From an uncultured Lachnospiraceae bacterium (GTDB lineage: Bacteria > Bacillota > Clostridia > Lachnospirales > Lachnospiraceae): 64,000 nt of DNA. The DNA lies in NCBI GenBank assembly GCA_910587045.1, contig CAJULG010000002.1, forward strand, positions 139,677 through 203,676. The letters run 5' to 3'. A program made the position numbers and the translations under genes. Position 1 is the first letter of the stretch. Each line of letters starts with the position of its first letter. This document shows, piece after piece, positions 54,564 through 61,859 of the stretch. The notes under the pieces are model-generated. The model made no database searches and had not been told where the DNA came from. It saw only the letters and a program-made list of their open reading frames with translations.

Positions 54564-55960
54564 TGCTGTTTTCAAGTATCACATTTTTATATTACTTTTT
54601 GCCATTGACGGTTGCATTTTATTTTCTGGTTCCCCGGCGATTAAAGAATGTAGTTCTGCTTTTTGCCAGTCTGGTTTTTTATGGATGGGGAGAACCAAAG
54701 TATACCCGTCTGTTAGGTCTTACTGTGGTGCTGGGATATGGATTTGGTCTGTTAGTGGAAAGGTACAGAAATAAGCGGGCCGGAAGAATACTTTGCATTA
54801 CTTCGGTTGTGGTTACGCTTTCTTTTTTGGTGTATTTTAAATATGCAGATTTTTTTCTGTCGAATATTCATGCTGTAACAGGATGGAATATTGCTCTTTT
54901 GCGCCTTACTCTGCCGATCGGTATCAGCTTTTATACATTTCAGATCATAAGTTATACCATTGATGTATATCGGGGAGAGACTGCACAGAGAAGTCTGATC
55001 GACCTGGCGGCATATGTGACCATGTTTCCACAGTTGATCGCAGGACCGATCGTACGATATTCAGATATTGCAGATCAGCTCAGCGCCAGACAGCATTCCT
55101 GGCATGGAGCAGCGGAGGGGATACGTCGCTTTGTAATCGGTCTGGCCAAGAAGATATTGCTGGCTGATCAGTTGGGAGAGCTATGCAGTGTATTCCGTGC
55201 GTCCGATGAGAAATCGGTGTTGTTTTACTGGATGTATGCATGTGCCTTTACTCTGCAGATTTATTTTGATTTTTCCGGTTATAGTGATATGGCGATTGGA
55301 ATTGGCGGAGTGTTTGGATTTCGTATTCCGGAGAATTTTAATTATCCTTATATTTCGAAAACTATAACGGAATTCTGGCGGCGATGGCACATCTCACTGG
55401 GGACATGGTTTCGGGATTATGTTTATATTCCATTGGGAGGGAATCGGAAAGGACGGTGGCGCCAGCTCTTTAATATTCTGGTGGTCTGGCTGCTTACCGG
55501 ATTCTGGCATGGGGCAGCGTGGAACTTTATCCTATGGGGGCTGCTTTTTGCAGTATTGCTGACGGTAGAGAAACTCTGGCTGCTGCGGAAACTGGAAAAG
55601 AGCAGGATCGTGTCCCGTATCTATACGTTACTTTTCGTGCTATTCGGTTTTGTGATATTTAATGCAGAGAATGTTGGACAGGCAGTTTCAGATCTGGGAG
55701 GAATGATCGGTGTTGGCGGGCTTCCCCTGATCTCAGATGAGACACTGTATAATCTGCGAAGCTTTGGAATCGTTCTTCTGGCTGGTGGGATCGGTGCTAC
55801 ACCTGTGGTTCGCAATTTAGCCGGGAAAGTATCGGAACATCCGGCGGGAGACAGGATATTAGAATTCGTGGAGCCAGTCGGACTGGCGGTGCTGATGCTG
55901 GTCATGACTGCATATCTGGTAGACGGCTCCTTTCAGGCATTTTTATATTTTCGATTTTAG
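54563..55960 (+). CDS. MBOAT family O-acyltransferase (AlgI/DltB-like)
   Basis: Multi-pass enzyme of 465 residues that moves acyl (usually acetyl) groups across the membrane for O-acylation of surface glycans. Typical start LFSSITFLYYFLPLTVAFYFLVPRRLKN, then PIGISFYTFQIISYTIDVYRG, QLIAGPIVRYSDIADQL, and the catalytic His region TGFWHGAAWNFILWG (His near residue 316). About ten membrane helices. Overlaps the lipoprotein stop by one base. It partners with the DHHW protein as AlgI does with AlgJ/AlgX. Confidence 0.92.
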   Translation: MLFSSITFLYYFLPLTVAFYFLVPRRLKNVVLLFASLVFYGWGEPKYTRLLGLTVVLGYGFGLLVERYRNKRAGRILCITSVVVTLSFLVYFKYADFFLSNIHAVTGWNIALLRLTLPIGISFYTFQIISYTIDVYRGETAQRSLIDLAAYVTMFPQLIAGPIVRYSDIADQLSARQHSWHGAAEGIRRFVIGLAKKILLADQLGELCSVFRASDEKSVLFYWMYACAFTLQIYFDFSGYSDMAIGIGGVFGFRIPENFNYPYISKTITEFWRRWHISLGTWFRDYVYIPLGGNRKGRWRQLFNILVVWLLTGFWHGAAWNFILWGLLFAVLLTVEKLWLLRKLEKSRIVSRIYTLLFVLFGFVIFNAENVGQAVSDLGGMIGVGGLPLISDETLYNLRSFGIVLLAGGIGATPVVRNLAGKVSEHPAGDRILEFVEPVGLAVLMLVMTAYLVDGSFQAFLYFRF

Positions 55961-55974
55961 GAGGGATATGCCGG

Positions 55975-57072
55975 ATGAATATAAAGAGAAGAGAGCTGGT
56001 GCTTTGCATTACCTTCATATTGTTGTTTGCAGGAGGCTTTTTTTCCTGTGTGCTTATACAGGGACCGGAGTACTCCGACAGTGAACGACGGTTGCTTGCT
56101 CCAATGCCGGAGTTTTCTAAAGAAAACGTAAAAAGCGGCCGGTTTATGACTGATTTTGAAACATATGCAGTGGATGCATTTCCCTTCCGGGATACCTTTC
56201 GAACGGTAAAATCCCTGACGGCCCGAAATGTGTTCGCAAGGCAGGATAATAACGGGATATATGTAACAGATGGGTATATTTCTGCCCTGGAATATCCGAT
56301 GAATGAAGCTTCCATTCATCGGAGTGTGGAACGGTTTCGATCTGTTTGTGAGAAATATCTGACGGATGAAAATAAAGTATATCTTTCTGTGATCCCGGAT
56401 AAAAACTGCTTTATAGCATCCGAGAGCGGCCATCTGTCCATGGACTATGCAGTTATTGAGCAACTGATTGCAGAGGAAGCCGATTTTGCTGTATATGTTC
56501 CGATATCCGATTTACTGGATCGGGAGGATTATTATAAGACAGATACACATTGGCGACAGGAAAGGATTATGGATGTAGCAGAACGACTGGCGCGGGCAAT
56601 GGAGACAGAACTTTTACAGGACTATGAGATTCATACGCTGGAGCGGGAATTCTATGGTGTATATCATGGTCAGGCGGCATTACCGCTTCCGCCGGATCAA
56701 CTGCAATACCTGACTGGAACTGCCATTGACAGTTGCACTGTATATGACTGGCAGAATGAAAGAGAAATGCCGGTATATGATATGGAAAAAGCAGCAGGAC
56801 GGGATCCATATGAAATATTTCTTTCCGGTTCCCTGCCGCTCCTTACCATAACGAATCCCCGGGCACTGACGGATCGATCGCTGATCATTTTCCGGGATTC
56901 CTTTGGTTCCAGTATTGCGCCCCTGCTGGCCAGTGGATATTCGCAGATTATCCTGGTCGATATCCGTTATATCCATCCGGATCATTTAGGAGCATTTATT
57001 GATTTTGAAGGCAGTGATGTGCTGTTTTTATATAGTACCCTTGTATTAAATCACAGCGATACGCTCCGGTAA
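55975..57072 (+). CDS. DHHW family protein (AlgJ/AlgX-like SGNH acyltransferase partner)
   Basis: 365 residues with one N-terminal membrane helix (about 8-28) and an outside domain. Family motifs: FMTDFETYAVDAFPFRDTFR, YYKTDTHWRQ (the DxHW catalytic pair, near residue 190) and SLIIFRDSFGSSIAPLL with the nucleophile Ser, ending in a short LFLYSTLVLNHS segment. It would take the acyl group from the MBOAT protein and place it on a polymer such as an exopolysaccharide or wall glycan. Last cargo gene, 50 bases before the right end of the inner element. Confidence 0.9.
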   Translation: MNIKRRELVLCITFILLFAGGFFSCVLIQGPEYSDSERRLLAPMPEFSKENVKSGRFMTDFETYAVDAFPFRDTFRTVKSLTARNVFARQDNNGIYVTDGYISALEYPMNEASIHRSVERFRSVCEKYLTDENKVYLSVIPDKNCFIASESGHLSMDYAVIEQLIAEEADFAVYVPISDLLDREDYYKTDTHWRQERIMDVAERLARAMETELLQDYEIHTLEREFYGVYHGQAALPLPPDQLQYLTGTAIDSCTVYDWQNEREMPVYDMEKAAGRDPYEIFLSGSLPLLTITNPRALTDRSLIIFRDSFGSSIAPLLASGYSQIILVDIRYIHPDHLGAFIDFEGSDVLFLYSTLVLNHSDTLR

Positions 57073-57119
57073 TGCTGCGGGAAGAGATCAGAAATTGTAT
57101 CAAAGACGGTGTTTATATA

Positions 57120-57125
57120 GATGAT
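57120..57125 (+). other. Right attachment junction of the inner element
   Basis: GAT at 57120-57122 is the counterpart of 50944-50946; recombinase C sequence resumes with GATGGT. Confidence 0.75.
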
Positions 57126-58559
57126 GGTTACACAGGAACAAATTTTGATCGTCCCGGTATCCGGCAGTTGCTGGAAGCAGTGAAGGACGCCAGGCTGAAC
57201 TGCATAATCGTAAAGGATTTTTCCAGATTTGCACGGGACTATATTGAACTGGGATCTTATATTGAGCAGATATTCCCGTTTATGGGGATTCGTTTTATCT
57301 CTGTAAATGATCATTATGACAGTGTGCGTACTATGGAGCAGACAGACGGGCTGGATATTAATTTCAGAAACCTGTTATATGATCTGTACAGTAAGGATCT
57401 GTCTCAAAAGGTCAGGACTTCGCTTTCGGTAAGAAAGGCAGAGGAAGGGTATGTTAGTGCCAATGCTCCTTTTGGTTACAGAAAGGCACCGGAAGATCGG
57501 CATATGCTCCTGATCGAACCGGAGGAGGCGGAGATCGTGAGATATATCTTTGCGCTTGCCGGAGAAGGAATGACATCTGTTCAGATCGCAAAAAGGTTAA
57601 ATGCGGAAATGGTCAGAACTCCTCTTGCAATTCGACTGGAACGGGGTGAAACGACAAGGAAGCCCAAAGGAGGGATATTCTTATGGAATGCCTCCTTTAT
57701 CTGTCAGATTCTCAGGAATCCTGTTTATATCGGTGACATTCAGTATGGCAAGTATGAGCGGGAGGCTGTAGGAGGCAGGAATCGCCTGAAGCCCCATGGA
57801 GAATGGAAGGTAATGCCCGATCACCATGCAGCATTGGTGGATCGGCGGTTGTTTGAAGAAGTCTGTAATGGCAGGGCAGATTTTTCTAACGGAAGACACA
57901 CAGGCGGAGTGCATCGTCATCTGCTGACGGGCGTGCTGGTATGTGACGGATGTAAAAGGAATCTAAGATATCATTCCGGTTTCAGACCATATTTCTATTG
58001 CTGTCAGAGCCGTCAGGGGGGAACCGGGGACTGTGTGCAACGGGTCGGGTCTGACGAAATGAAGGCGGGCGTGCTGCTTTGTCTGGAAAAACATCTGAGA
58101 GAAAGGGATAAGTGGAATTCCTGCATCCAGGAGTATAAAGAGGAAATCGAGGAACAGCGACGGGAGAAGCAGACAGAACGGAATCGACTGGAAAAGGAGT
58201 GGTTCAGGCGGCGACAGGAGCATATTCGGAACTACCAAAGGTATAAAGAAGGAAGGACAGAGACATTTCTATCTCAGACAGAACAGATACGCTCATTGGA
58301 AGCAGATTTTACAAAAGCGGAGGAAGCGGTGTATTGTCTGGATCAACGGTTGGCTGAACTGAATATGCTTGCCGGCTTGCAAGAAGGGGAGGAAGAGCAG
58401 GGCGGGAGGGAATTAACGGGGGAATTGCGGCACCTTCTGTTAGCAAAGGCGTTTCACCGTTATATCCGGCATGTTTACGTATTGAATGAAAGGGATTTCC
58501 GGATAGAATGGATTTCTGAACCGGATGTTTTGCATTTACCGGACAGGAGAGGGGATTGA
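57123..58559 (+). CDS. Serine recombinase C, C-terminal fragment
   Basis: 478 residues of host-gene continuation: DGYTGTNFDRPGIRQLL, CIIVKDFSRFARDYIELG, the recombinase domain, zinc ribbon CDGCKRNLRYH ... CCQSRQGGTGDC, and a coiled-coil tail. The nucleophile Ser is in the separate N-terminal fragment. As it stands the frame is open from ATG 57072, which overlaps the DHHW stop, so a protein lacking the active Ser could be made. Joined with 50779-50946 it gives a normal 534-residue recombinase. Its stop codon (58557-58559) lies in the protease gene, beyond the outer junction. Confidence 0.87.
   Translation, partial: DGYTGTNFDRPGIRQLLEAVKDARLNCIIVKDFSRFARDYIELGSYIEQIFPFMGIRFISVNDHYDSVRTMEQTDGLDINFRNLLYDLYSKDLSQKVRTSLSVRKAEEGYVSANAPFGYRKAPEDRHMLLIEPEEAEIVRYIFALAGEGMTSVQIAKRLNAEMVRTPLAIRLERGETTRKPKGGIFLWNASFICQILRNPVYIGDIQYGKYEREAVGGRNRLKPHGEWKVMPDHHAALVDRRLFEEVCNGRADFSNGRHTGGVHRHLLTGVLVCDGCKRNLRYHSGFRPYFYCCQSRQGGTGDCVQRVGSDEMKAGVLLCLEKHLRERDKWNSCIQEYKEEIEEQRREKQTERNRLEKEWFRRRQEHIRNYQRYKEGRTETFLSQTEQIRSLEADFTKAEEAVYCLDQRLAELNMLAGLQEGEEEQGGRELTGELRHLLLAKAFHRYIRHVYVLNERDFRIEWISEPDVLHLPDRRGD
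58550..58555 (+). other. Right attachment junction of the outer element
   Basis: Element sequence ends AGGAGAG-GGG; the GGG at 58552-58554 corresponds to 47285-47287, and host sequence resumes with ATTGATTAT (I-D-Y). Confidence 0.75.
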
Positions 58560-59946
58560 TTATCAAAATCCGCTGTTTCGCAATGCAGATGGTACTACGC
58601 GGATCAAGGCGATCTGGGATCAGAGTATTCAGACCGGAATGCCGCCGGAGAATATCAGTTATGGGACGGAATATACAGAAGAAGTCATCAACCAGGCATT
58701 AAAGCTGGAGGATCCTCTGACTCTTGTGCCATCTACGGATACAAATGGACATGGAACCTTTGCAGCGGGTATTATCGCAGGAGGACTCGACGAACAGCAA
58801 AGCTTCACCGGTGCAGCTCCAATGGCGGATATCATTGTGGTTAAACTGAAACAGGCAAAGCAGTATCTGAAGGATTTCTATTTTATTGATTCTGACGAAG
58901 TGTTTCAGGAAACGGATGTGATGATGGCGCTCTATTATTTGAAACGGCAGGCGTTGAGGCGGAATCAGCCGATTTCAATTTATATGGGTCTGGGCACCAA
59001 CAGCGGTGACCACGGGGGCTATGGGGCCTTGAATCAATATATGGATCGGATCAATGATTCTGTGGGTGCGGTAATATCCGTCCCGGTGGGAAATGAAGGA
59101 AATGCCCGGCATCATTATTCTGGTGTGGTAGATGATATCCAGGAGTATCAGACGGTAGAAGTGAATGTAGGAGCCAATGAGCCGGGGTTTATTATGGAAC
59201 TCTGGGGAGAGGCACCGAATCTTTATGCCATCGGACTGGAAACTCCTTATGGAGAAGTGGTGGAACAGGTTCCGCCCCGGTTTCAGACCACACAGAGGCT
59301 GAATTTCTTTCTGGAGAAGACGATCATAGAGGTTGCTTATGTACTGGTGGAGAATCTGTCAGGCAAGCAGATGATCTTTTTGCGGATTCAGGATCCTACT
59401 GAGGGAATCTGGCGGTTTCGGATTTATGGTACCGGAACGATACAGAATGCTTTTAATATCTGGCTGCCGATCCGGGGGTTTGTATCGGATAACACATATT
59501 TTCTAAGTCCGGACCCGGGGACAACTCTGACAGAGCCTGCTACAGCTGGAAGTCCCATTTGCGCCACTGCCTATAATCATTTAACAAATAGTCTGTACTT
59601 TGAAGCCGGACGGGGCTATACTAGTGAAGGAGGGATTAAGCCGGATCTGGCAGCACCGGGGGTGAATGTATACGGACCGGCGATTGCCACTGCACCGGGG
59701 CAGCCCTATGGTTATACCAGAAGGAGCGGAACCAGTATTGCAGCGGCACATACGGCAGGTGCAGCAGCACTTCTGCTGGAATGGGCGGAATCCCGGATCA
59801 ATATAAACCGAATGAACGGTATACAGGCAAAGCGGTATCTGATACGGGGTGCAGATCGAAATCCGGAGCTGAATTATCCCAATCCATTGTGGGGATTTGG
59901 TACATTGAATCTGTATGGAACCTTTGAAAAATTGCAGCAGCAGTGA
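58555..59946 (+). CDS. S8 family (Csp-like) peptidase, C-terminal part
   Basis: 463 residues continuing the protease: IDYQNPLFRNADGTTRIKAI, the catalytic His in TNGHGTFAAGIIAGG, a Csp-type insert region, and the catalytic Ser in RRSGTSIAAAHTAGAAALLLEW, ending with the usual FGTLNLYGTFEKL. An ORF is open from ATG 58525 with 10 non-family residues from the element. Joined to 46925-47287 it makes 584 residues, normal for Csp-like germination proteases (about 550-600). Family members convert or regulate cortex lytic enzyme SleC; this paralogue's exact substrate is not known. Confidence 0.9.
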   Translation: MDYQNPLFRNADGTTRIKAIWDQSIQTGMPPENISYGTEYTEEVINQALKLEDPLTLVPSTDTNGHGTFAAGIIAGGLDEQQSFTGAAPMADIIVVKLKQAKQYLKDFYFIDSDEVFQETDVMMALYYLKRQALRRNQPISIYMGLGTNSGDHGGYGALNQYMDRINDSVGAVISVPVGNEGNARHHYSGVVDDIQEYQTVEVNVGANEPGFIMELWGEAPNLYAIGLETPYGEVVEQVPPRFQTTQRLNFFLEKTIIEVAYVLVENLSGKQMIFLRIQDPTEGIWRFRIYGTGTIQNAFNIWLPIRGFVSDNTYFLSPDPGTTLTEPATAGSPICATAYNHLTNSLYFEAGRGYTSEGGIKPDLAAPGVNVYGPAIATAPGQPYGYTRRSGTSIAAAHTAGAAALLLEWAESRININRMNGIQAKRYLIRGADRNPELNYPNPLWGFGTLNLYGTFEKLQQQ

Positions 59947-60030
59947 TTGCAGCAGGATGATTTTCATAACGATTTATACTGTTTTGACCGGGTGTAACGG
60001 AAGACAGAGAAAAGGCAGGAGGAACAGCGG

Positions 60031-60393
60031 ATGAGAAAGCGGATCATACAATACAGGAAACAGATCGATGAGCGATTGGCGAATCCGCCGGAAGGAATTG
60101 ATTATGAAGAGGAGCAGAGGAAGCATTTGATCCAGATACAGTTCTTTATGCATGAACGACTCGTCCATGAGATCATTATGGTACTTTTTGCACTGGTCAC
60201 AGTCATTGTGTTTCTTGCCGCTGTAATGACGGAGCAGCCGATCTTTATGATCCTGCTGGCAGCTTTGCTGGTACTTCTGGTTCCATATATTTTGCATTAT
60301 TTTGTATTAGAGAACGGAGTACAATATATGTATGGACAGTATGATGAGATGGAGATTAGAAAGCAGAGAGCAGAAACAGAAAAAGGGAAATAG
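60031..60393 (+). CDS. Small membrane protein, unknown
   Basis: 120 residues: charged helical N-terminus (RKRIIQYRKQIDERLANPPEG), two adjacent membrane helices (about 45-85), and a charged C-terminal helix. No family recognised. AGGAGG about 10 bases before the ATG makes translation likely. It follows the protease fragment by 84 bases and may share its transcript. Its 3' end faces the convergent lipoprotein gene. Confidence 0.75.
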   Translation: MRKRIIQYRKQIDERLANPPEGIDYEEEQRKHLIQIQFFMHERLVHEIIMVLFALVTVIVFLAAVMTEQPIFMILLAALLVLLVPYILHYFVLENGVQYMYGQYDEMEIRKQRAETEKGK

Positions 60394-60451
60394 GATTTTT
60401 GGAAATAATCATGTCCCGTTTCCCTTTCCTGTACCGGATCATTACTGATCG

Positions 60452-60841
60452 TTACCGGCTCATGCTGGTTCTGCCAGTATGGTTATTTGAGGAACGACTG
60501 GAGTTGCTGTTCTCTGTGCTTCCAGACGTATTCTCTTCCGTAGAGGAAGAGGAATTGCCATTGGTGCCATTGGTGACGTCATTGACCATGCTGCCGGCAT
60601 CATCCGTTACATCCCGGATGACATCTCCTGCACCATGAGCAGCATCATTGACTGCATTACCAGCATCATCAACGATATTGCCAACATCATTACCAACATT
60701 ATCCACTGCATTGCCAACATCGTCTGATACGTTGTTCTGGCTTGTATTGTTATTGGCATTCTTGCGGCCACAACCAGTAAAGGCAAATGTTAGTAATGTA
60801 GCACACCCGCACAAAATCATGATTTTTTTAATTCGTTTCAT
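60452..60841 (-). CDS. Repeat-containing lipoprotein
   Basis: 129 residues from ATG 60841, which has AAGGAG upstream; the open frame goes further but without support. Signal peptide with lipobox FAFTGCGRKN. Residues about 40-90 repeat heptads of the type DDVGNAV/DNVGNDV/GNIVDDA/GNAVNDA, resembling the amphipathic repeats of LEA-like or YtxH-like proteins. The C-terminus is Ser/Thr/Asn rich. Unknown function; surface anchored, possibly protective or spacer. Confidence 0.75.
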   Translation of the reverse strand: MKRIKKIMILCGCATLLTFAFTGCGRKNANNNTSQNNVSDDVGNAVDNVGNDVGNIVDDAGNAVNDAAHGAGDVIRDVTDDAGSMVNDVTNGTNGNSSSSTEENTSGSTENSNSSRSSNNHTGRTSMSR

Positions 60842-60968
60842 AATCTGACTCCTTTGCGAATTTTCATTTCTGGAAATTTCTTTCCATATGACAAGGAGGA
60901 ATACCAAGCAGTATATCCATGTCAGTATCTTTAGTATTGCCAGAATATTTAAAATTATGGGGGAAAAA

Positions 60969-61808
60969 TTAGGTAGAAGGAAATTGCCGTCCCGTATGGT
61001 CTATCGTGTAATCTGTGGTATATACCAGATTGGAAATGGTTTCAAACTGATAACCTGCCTGCTCGAGCTGAGTCAGTAATTCGTCTAATGCATCTCTGGT
61101 ATATGTAGCGCCATTATGGAGCAGAATGATCGCACCGTTTCCCAGATCCGGATCCTGCATAACCGTCTGAATGATACTGTCTACCCCATAATCCTTCCAG
61201 TCTACGGAATCCACATTCTGATTAATGCTGGAATAACCGCAGCGTTTTGCCACGGCGACGACGGAATCACTCCAGTCACTGTAAGGGGCGCGGAATGCAG
61301 TCATATTTACGCCGGTAAGTGCGTTCACCCGCTGGTGACATTCCATGATCTCGGTCATCATCGCCTCCTCGCTTAACTGAGGCATATGCTTGTGATTGGT
61401 TCCGTGGTTGGCAAGCTCATGCCCGGCGGCATGGATAGACTGGATCGCATCCGGGTATTTATCTACCCAGTCTCCGGATACGAAGAAGGTAGCCTTAGCC
61501 TGATGGGCGGAGAGGATGGCAAGAATATCCGCCAGATCCTCATCTCCCCAGGCGGCGTCAAAGGTCAGGGCGATCATCGGCTGATCCGTTTCTACACTGT
61601 AAATCGGCAGTTCATTGCGAAGAGGGGTGGAAAGCGCAGGCGCAGCGTTTGGTGCGGCTGACGTTCCGGAAATCTGATTTTTGGCATAAACGGAAGTATA
61701 CAGACAGACTGCTGCCAGCAGAACCACAGACAGGGTACGCATATATGTGGTATTGATCTCCTGGCTGAGAGTAATAAGGGGAGATTTTAATTTTTTAAAT
61801 AAATTCAT
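60969..61808 (-). CDS. Polysaccharide deacetylase family protein (NodB domain)
   Basis: 279 residues with an N-terminal signal anchor (about 22-42). NodB motifs in order: IALTFDAAWGDED (first metal Asp, with the A-A-W-G variant seen in sporulation PdaB-type enzymes), HELANHGTNHKHM (metal His pair), FRAPYSDWSD, QNVDSVDWKDYG, and AIILLHNGATYTRDAL. It removes N-acetyl groups from peptidoglycan or other glycan. The in-frame Met at residue 23 is an alternative start; neither has a strong ribosome site. Downstream of the AP2 gene in the same direction. Confidence 0.9.
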   Translation of the reverse strand: MNLFKKLKSPLITLSQEINTTYMRTLSVVLLAAVCLYTSVYAKNQISGTSAAPNAAPALSTPLRNELPIYSVETDQPMIALTFDAAWGDEDLADILAILSAHQAKATFFVSGDWVDKYPDAIQSIHAAGHELANHGTNHKHMPQLSEEAMMTEIMECHQRVNALTGVNMTAFRAPYSDWSDSVVAVAKRCGYSSINQNVDSVDWKDYGVDSIIQTVMQDPDLGNGAIILLHNGATYTRDALDELLTQLEQAGYQFETISNLVYTTDYTIDHTGRQFPST

Positions 61809-61859
61809 GAGCGGACATCCGACATTTATTGATGTTAGTTTATGAAGAGAGGGATTATT

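Larger units (their letters stand above)
50947..57122 (+). mobile_element. Inner serine-recombinase element with O-acyltransferase cargo, nested in recombinase C
   Basis: About 6,176 bases. Contents: a SHOCT-like small ORF, recombinases D and E, a lipoprotein, an MBOAT acyltransferase and a DHHW protein. It interrupts the catalytic domain of recombinase C at the conserved D-D-G-Y-T-G motif. Only a 3-base GAT is shared by the two ends, with no inverted repeats or longer target duplication, as expected for serine integrases rather than DDE transposases. Confidence 0.85.
47288..58554 (+). mobile_element. Outer serine-recombinase element inserted in the S8 protease gene
   Basis: About 11,267 bases between the two halves of the protease gene; about 5.1 kb when the inner element (50947-57122) is subtracted. 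Contents in order: TnpW-like small protein, recombinase A, recombinase B, recombinase C (split). All genes face the same way as the host gene. No transfer, replication or phage structural genes. Boundaries rest on restoration of D-T-G-I-D-Y when GGG is joined to ATT at 58555. Confidence 0.88.

Noticed and set aside
57072..57122. Independent start of recombinase C at ATG 57072 coupled to the DHHW stop
   Set aside because: The TAATG overlap looks like coupling, but the product would lack the catalytic Ser and first helices, and its first 16 residues are unlike the family. The in-frame partner fragment at 50779 explains the gene better.
47288..58554. Prophage or integrative conjugative element
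   Set aside because: Many integrase-type genes are present, but no capsid, tail, terminase, relaxase, type IV secretion or replication genes were found. The content fits a small recombinase-only element plus a nested cargo element.
58525..58554. True start of the second protease gene at ATG 58525
   Set aside because: The ten residues before I-D-Y (MFCIYRTGEG) do not fit the S8 family and the catalytic Asp would be missing. They are recombinase C sequence read in another frame.
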